From NCBI GenBank assembly GCA_041654915.1, contig JBAZCO010000012.1, forward strand, positions 1-28,236: a stretch of DNA of 28,236 nt, in the 5' to 3' direction. The notes below the pieces were generated by a model, which was not told where the DNA came from, ran no database searches, and saw only the letters and a program-made list of their open reading frames with translations. The position numbers and the translations under genes are program-made. Below are positions 23,950-28,236 of this stretch, piece by piece (positions within the stretch are counted from its first letter, which is position 1; each line of letters begins with the position of its first letter). The DNA comes from JBAZCO01 sp041654915. GTDB lineage: Bacteria > Bacillota > Clostridia > Christensenellales > DTU072.

Positions 23950-26186
23950 TTAAAAAAGATGACTTTTTAGCAAAAAGCAACGGTCAAAGCATTGAGCAGC
24001 ACACAAAAGAGCTGCTCGACCTCTTTGATGATTTTTGCAATAAATATGGCGACAGTTTTGACGGCAAAACCAAACTATCCATTAGTCTGGCAGCCGAGTA
24101 CCACGACCTTGGCAAAATTAATTCCTCTTTTCAAACCTATATTCATCAAAAGACCAATGCAAATCCCGCTAAATTTAAAGTTGGGCTTTGTCATTATAAA
24201 AATATTGTCGATAAAGACATACCCCATGCTATTCTTAGCGCCGCCTTTATTAGCAAGAAAAAATTGCAAGAAATGGGATTGGATTTGGAAGATTATAGAG
24301 TGATAGTAACGGCAGTGGTAAACCATCACTTGAGGAGCTTGCAAAATCAAGACACCGATGACACCATAAAAGCGGTTGTTAACGGAGATTTAGCGGTTTT
24401 AGCCAAATATTATGGTCTGGATTATTGCAAAAGTATTCCAATTATTAAATACAATTTTTTCAAACCCCGTTCAGCACACGATATTAGCGAAGACCTTTGG
24501 CTAAAATATGCCAAGGTAAAAGGTATGCTAAACAAATTGGACTATGCCGCAAGCGCACATGAAAAAAGCATTGAAATACTTCCAGAAAATGCAAAAACTA
24601 TGTGTATATCCGCTATGAAGCGCAAGAATTTTGCATTGCGCCCTTGTCAACAGTATGTGCGTGACAAAGGGGGGCACAACCTCATTATGACCGCATCCAC
24701 CGGTATGGGAAAAACAGAGGCGGCTTTGATTTGGGCGGAACAGGCTAAAACTTTTTACACTCTACCATATAAAGTATCAATAAATGCCATTCACCAACGC
24801 ATCTGTGACGATAAATATTACGATAAAAATAAATGCGTGTTGCTACATTCCGACACCTTCTCCCAACTACTTCAGGGGGCTACCGATTATAACGGAGAGC
24901 CCAATGAAGGCGGTGACATTTTCAAAGAGTATCAGGCAATAAAAAACTTGGCATATCCATTTACAATATGTACCGTAGACCAACTTTTTTTATTCTCATA
25001 CTTAGCTCACGGCACAGAGTTAGTAGCATCCACCCTTAGCTACTCCAAAGTAATAATAGACGAAATCCAAGCATACGAGCCAAAAATTCTTGCAAAAATA
25101 TTGCGTGGGTTGGTAATGATTAATAAAATGGGGGGCAAGTTTTTAATTATGACAGCCACCCTCCCTCCTTTTATAAAGGAATATTTGCAAGAACATATAC
25201 AGGACTTAGAAATATCACCCGCCTTTTTCAATCCTATAATAAGACATATTCCAACTTTAATAAAAGATGAAATGAACTTCGAAAAAATAGCTAATACGGG
25301 TAAGAGCAGCAAAGTTTTGGTCATATGCAACACAGTAGCAAATGCTTGCAATGCCTATAAAAACATTAAAAAATACAATCAATCCAATGTAAATCTTTTG
25401 CATAGTCGGTTTATTCAAAAGGATAGGTTGGAAAAAGAAAAGGCTATAAAAAACTTTGCTGCGTCTAATGAAAATGGTGTTTGGATATCAACACAATTGG
25501 TAGAGGCAAGTTTAGATATAGATTTTGACATCCTCTTTACCGAAATGTCCACCGCAGATAGCTTGTTGCAACGCATGGGACGCTGTTACAGGGGCAGAGA
25601 GTACAACAGTACCCAACCCAATATAATAGTGTTTGATAATAAGAGCGGTACGGGATATGGAAAAAGAAGCATATACGATTATGAGATATATCAGCGCTCT
25701 GTTGATGCATTAGAAAAATATTGCAATCAGCCCTTTAGCGAAAAAGCAAAGCAAGACTATATTGAGTATGTTTATGATACTACTGCTATTAAGCAAACAG
25801 AATATTATCAAAAGTTTATCAAAGAAATGAGCTTTTTAACAACAGGTCTACTTGCTGGAGAATTTAAAATTGATGTCGCAAGAGAAAAGTTTAGAGAAAT
25901 AGAAAATAGCGCAGTTATACCATTCAAGTTTTTAGATACAGCCGAAGATATCATGCAAAAAATAGACGCTTTGCCGTCAACAAAAGACAAAGCTGTGCTT
26001 TTACAAAAAAAGCGGTTTGAGAATGAGTTAAAAAAAATATCTCTACAAGTAAACCTATTCAATCGCAAAAGATATGGAATACATAAAGACAAGAGATTTA
26101 GCAAAGCCCATATCACCATTCTAACCAACGGTTACGACAACGAATTGGGCTTAATAGATTCAACGCAAGAGGGTGTGATTTTTTAA
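23946..26186 (+). CDS. cas3: CRISPR nuclease-helicase Cas3 with N-terminal HD domain
   Basis: Cas3 is recruited to target DNA by Cascade, nicks it with its HD nuclease and unwinds and degrades it. The HD domain shows His19, HD at 53-54 in EYHDLGK, His94 and HH at 127-128. The superfamily 2 helicase follows with STGMGKT (251-257), DEIQ (372-375) in the DExx box, TATLP (403-407), and QRMGRCYRG (542-550). The protein has 746 residues, compact relative to about 890 in E. coli but usual for type I-B. All catalytic motifs appear intact. It starts with GTG overlapping the cas5 TGA (GTGA), a sign of coupled translation; no strong ribosome binding site stands before it. Confidence 0.94.
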   Translation: MIKKDDFLAKSNGQSIEQHTKELLDLFDDFCNKYGDSFDGKTKLSISLAAEYHDLGKINSSFQTYIHQKTNANPAKFKVGLCHYKNIVDKDIPHAILSAAFISKKKLQEMGLDLEDYRVIVTAVVNHHLRSLQNQDTDDTIKAVVNGDLAVLAKYYGLDYCKSIPIIKYNFFKPRSAHDISEDLWLKYAKVKGMLNKLDYAASAHEKSIEILPENAKTMCISAMKRKNFALRPCQQYVRDKGGHNLIMTASTGMGKTEAALIWAEQAKTFYTLPYKVSINAIHQRICDDKYYDKNKCVLLHSDTFSQLLQGATDYNGEPNEGGDIFKEYQAIKNLAYPFTICTVDQLFLFSYLAHGTELVASTLSYSKVIIDEIQAYEPKILAKILRGLVMINKMGGKFLIMTATLPPFIKEYLQEHIQDLEISPAFFNPIIRHIPTLIKDEMNFEKIANTGKSSKVLVICNTVANACNAYKNIKKYNQSNVNLLHSRFIQKDRLEKEKAIKNFAASNENGVWISTQLVEASLDIDFDILFTEMSTADSLLQRMGRCYRGREYNSTQPNIIVFDNKSGTGYGKRSIYDYEIYQRSVDALEKYCNQPFSEKAKQDYIEYVYDTTAIKQTEYYQKFIKEMSFLTTGLLAGEFKIDVAREKFREIENSAVIPFKFLDTAEDIMQKIDALPSTKDKAVLLQKKRFENELKKISLQVNLFNRKRYGIHKDKRFSKAHITILTNGYDNELGLIDSTQEGVIF

Positions 26187-26229
26187 TGAAGTAACATAAT
26201 GCGATATCAAAACAAGGAGGAAATTTTAA

Positions 26230-26715
26230 ATGCAACAAGTGAGCGGCACACTTTACTCATATTTTTTTCTTTGCACTCGCAAACTATGGCTTTATCACCA
26301 CCATATTTCCTTTGAAAGCGAACATTCTGCCGTGCAACTCGGCAAAGAATTGGATGAAACGAGCTATCAAAGAGAAAGGCGGCAAATCGATATTGATGGC
26401 ATAGCAAAAATAGATTATATTAAAGACGGGGTGGTTTACGAAGTAAAAAAATCAGATAAACAAAGTCAAATGGCAATAAATCAACTCAAATATTATCTCT
26501 ACCTATTACACCTCAAAGGCGTTAGTATGACGGGACAAATTAATTATCCCCTGCTCAAAAAGACCTTAAAAGTAACCTTATCTCAAGACGATATAGAGGA
26601 AATCGAAAATAATCTTAAATCAATAGAGCACGAAGTAAGCAAAAACGAACCCCCTAGTGCTCAAAGAAAATCGTTTTGCAAAAACTGTGCTTACCATGAC
26701 TTTTGTTTTGCTTGA
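26230..26715 (+). CDS. cas4: CRISPR adaptation exonuclease Cas4
   Basis: Cas4 is a PD-(D/E)xK nuclease with an iron-sulfur cluster that trims prespacers and fixes their PAM orientation with Cas1-Cas2. The 161-residue protein has the four cluster cysteines: Cys15 in FLCTRKLWL and Cys150, Cys153 and Cys159 in FCKNCAYHDFC. The nuclease core shows IDYI (Asp) and VVYEVKKS (Glu-x-Lys), and QLKYYLYLL as motif QxxxY. AAGGAGG lies about ten bases upstream of the ATG. It follows cas3 after 43 bases and precedes cas1 after 12 bases, as in many type I-B loci. Confidence 0.94.
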   Translation: MQQVSGTLYSYFFLCTRKLWLYHHHISFESEHSAVQLGKELDETSYQRERRQIDIDGIAKIDYIKDGVVYEVKKSDKQSQMAINQLKYYLYLLHLKGVSMTGQINYPLLKKTLKVTLSQDDIEEIENNLKSIEHEVSKNEPPSAQRKSFCKNCAYHDFCFA

Positions 26716-26727
26716 AGGGAGGATATT

Positions 26728-27720
26728 ATGAATAGGAGTTATTATTTGTTTTCATCCGGACAATTAAAAAGGAACAATAATTCCTTGCGGCTTTTCAAAG
26801 AAGACGGTAGTTATGGCGATATCCCCATAGAAACTGTATACGACATCTATTCCTTTGGCGATATCACCTTTAATTCAGATTTAATCGATTTTTTAGGGTC
26901 AAAAGGTATTTGTTTGCACTTTTTTAATTACTACGGATACTATTCCGCCTCTCTTTATCCAAGAGAAAAATTGGTCAGCGGCGAGCTACTTGTCAAACAA
27001 GTGCAACACTACCAAGATGACGAAAAAAGAATTCTTCTTGCAAAGCTGTTTGTTAAAGGGTCAGTGGAGAACTTGTTGCGCAACCTCAAGTATTATAATA
27101 ACAGAGGCAAGGATTTAACCGCCCATATCGAAAGTATAGAAAAAATTTACAGCAATTTATGGTCACAGCAAGTTATCCCAGAAGTTATGGGCATAGAAGG
27201 TAACATAAGAAAAATTTATTATTCCGCTTGGAATGTCATAGTAAATCAAGAAATTGACTTTGAAAAAAGAACTAAAAGACCACCCGATAATATGATTAAC
27301 TGTCTAATATCTCTATTAAATAGCCTGCTTTACACTAAAATTGTCAGTGAGATTTACAAAACTCAACTAAATCCCTCTATAAGTTACCTGCACCAACCGA
27401 GTACAAAAAGATTTTCTTTATCTTTGGATATCGCCGAGATATTTAAACCCCTTATTGCAGATAGACTTATTTTTAGAATGTTAAACAGAAATATGATAAG
27501 TGAGAAAGACTTTGTACAAGAAGAAGGATTTTTAAGGCTTAAACCCGCAAAAATAAAAGATATTCTAAAAGAATTAGATGACTTTATGCTAACCACCGTC
27601 CAACACCGCAACCTTAACAGAAATGTGTCGTATCGACACTTGATTAGGTTGGAAATCTATAAGCTAATCAAACACCTTATTGGTGAAACAGAATACTCTC
27701 CTTTCAAAATATGGTGGTAA
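26728..27720 (+). CDS. cas1: CRISPR integrase Cas1 (type I-B)
   Basis: Cas1 is the integrase that inserts new spacers at the leader end of the array with Cas2. The 330-residue protein has the metal ligands Glu157 (VMGIEGNIRK), His222 (YLHQPSTKRFSL) and Asp234 with Glu237 (SLDIAEIFKP). The N-terminal beta domain and the helical catalytic domain are of standard length for the Cas1b branch. GGGAGG lies before the ATG. Nothing is missing that would suggest loss of integration activity. Confidence 0.96.
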   Translation: MNRSYYLFSSGQLKRNNNSLRLFKEDGSYGDIPIETVYDIYSFGDITFNSDLIDFLGSKGICLHFFNYYGYYSASLYPREKLVSGELLVKQVQHYQDDEKRILLAKLFVKGSVENLLRNLKYYNNRGKDLTAHIESIEKIYSNLWSQQVIPEVMGIEGNIRKIYYSAWNVIVNQEIDFEKRTKRPPDNMINCLISLLNSLLYTKIVSEIYKTQLNPSISYLHQPSTKRFSLSLDIAEIFKPLIADRLIFRMLNRNMISEKDFVQEEGFLRLKPAKIKDILKELDDFMLTTVQHRNLNRNVSYRHLIRLEIYKLIKHLIGETEYSPFKIWW

Positions 27721-27738
27721 TCCCACACGAGGTTTATT

Positions 27739-28014
27739 ATGTATGTAATTTTAATTTACGATATAGTATCCGACGAAACGGGTGCTAAAGTTACAAGAAA
27801 TATATTCAAGACGGCAAAAAAATATCTGTTTCATATACAAAATTCGGTGTTTGAAGGCGAAATAGATGAGGTTAGGTTAACAAAGCTTAAAAGAGAATTA
27901 TCCGCCCATATCCGAAAAACCGACTCTTGCATTATATTCAAGAGCCGCAGCAAAAAGTGGCTAGATAAAGAATTTTTAACCAACATAGAAGATAAAACAT
28001 CCAACATCTTATAG
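27739..28014 (+). CDS. cas2: CRISPR adaptation protein Cas2
   Basis: Cas2 bridges two Cas1 dimers in the spacer-integration complex. The 91-residue protein starts MYVILIYDIVSDE with the conserved Asp8 and has HIQNSVFEGE, the second family motif. It begins 18 bases after cas1, with GAGG seven bases before the ATG. It is the last cas gene; no intrinsic terminator follows before the leader-like sequence. Confidence 0.95.
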   Translation: MYVILIYDIVSDETGAKVTRNIFKTAKKYLFHIQNSVFEGEIDEVRLTKLKRELSAHIRKTDSCIIFKSRSKKWLDKEFLTNIEDKTSNIL

Positions 28015-28139
28015 TTACTCAATTTTACACAAACTTTTTCTGTCTATATCCAATAGCGCAAAATACCCACGCCAAAGACAGATAAATTTGCCTAAAAAAT
28101 AACCTAAAAAACCCTTTTGCAAAACTAATCAAATGTACT

Positions 28140-28167
28140 TTGCTTTTTTTATGTATTATAGTATAAT
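28140..28167 (+). promoter_or_regulatory. Leader promoter for the CRISPR array
   Basis: TTGCTT (28140-28145) and TATAAT (28162-28167) are separated by 16 bases, in an AT-rich stretch of about 170 bases after cas2. The predicted start near 28174 is just ahead of the repeat candidate at 28187, as expected for a CRISPR leader. Confidence 0.55.
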
Positions 28168-28186
28168 AAATACAACATTAAAACGC

Positions 28187-28217
28187 CTTTCTAATCCAAC
28201 TATATTAGAATGTAAAT
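28187..28217 (+). CRISPR. Candidate first CRISPR repeat; array continues past the window
   Basis: This 30-31 base sequence has a short inverted repeat (TCTAAT/ATTAGA with an eight-base loop) and ends GAATGTAAAT, which resembles the 3' ends of known type I-B repeats and their crRNA 5' handles. It lies downstream of cas2 and a leader promoter. The last 19 bases of the window (28218-28236) would be the beginning of the first spacer. Only one copy is visible, so the repeat is not proven. Confidence 0.5.
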
Positions 28218-28236
28218 AGGAGCGAAATGCCCATAA

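Overview
The window looks like a chromosomal segment of an anaerobic, spore-forming member of the Bacillota (Clostridia-like). The support is a germination protease gene (gpr) divergent from rpsT, strong AGGAGG-type ribosome binding sites, TTGACA/TATAAT-type promoters with 17-base spacers, lipoprotein signal peptides, and clostridial-style metabolic genes (iron alcohol dehydrogenase, OFA transporter, malic enzyme). No rRNA gene or insertion sequence was seen.

Layout. (1) 1-5326 is a cell-surface lipoprotein region. It holds a partial lipoprotein with an Ig-like domain (minus strand, running off the left edge), an SGNH-hydrolase lipoprotein followed by a small partner lipoprotein (plus strand), and a convergent 570-residue lipoprotein (minus strand) that looks like those two proteins joined. 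(2) 5429-11789 is a minus-strand metabolic stretch: aldose 1-epimerase, pirin, a GPH-type sugar symporter, an OFA-family MFS transporter and an iron-dependent alcohol dehydrogenase. (3) 12022-15765 holds a nucleoside phosphorylase, tRNA-Pro(CGG) and tRNA-Leu(CAA) on the minus strand, and a two-gene operon of Ldh2-type malate/lactate dehydrogenase plus malic enzyme, which together could link oxaloacetate, malate and pyruvate. (4) 15965-19639 holds an EF-G-like GTPase with degenerate GTPase motifs, gpr, rpsT and tRNA-Pro(GGG).

(5) From about 19640 to the right edge the DNA is visibly more AT-rich and carries a complete type I-B CRISPR-Cas operon: cas6, cas8b, cas7, cas5, cas3, cas4, cas1, cas2. 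The genes are tightly packed or overlapping. cas8b contains a well-formed internal ribosome binding site and in-frame ATG that would produce a separate about 103-residue Cas11-like small subunit. After cas2 there is an AT-rich leader with a -35/-10 pair and a 30-31 base sequence that looks like the first CRISPR repeat. The window ends 19 bases later, probably inside the first spacer.

No wholly unknown multi-gene defence system was found. The observations most worth following are the internal Cas11 start, the candidate leader/first repeat, the EF-G-like protein with a lost NKxD motif, and the split/fused SGNH lipoprotein pair. All assignments come from reading the sequence and from knowledge of the families; no search was run.
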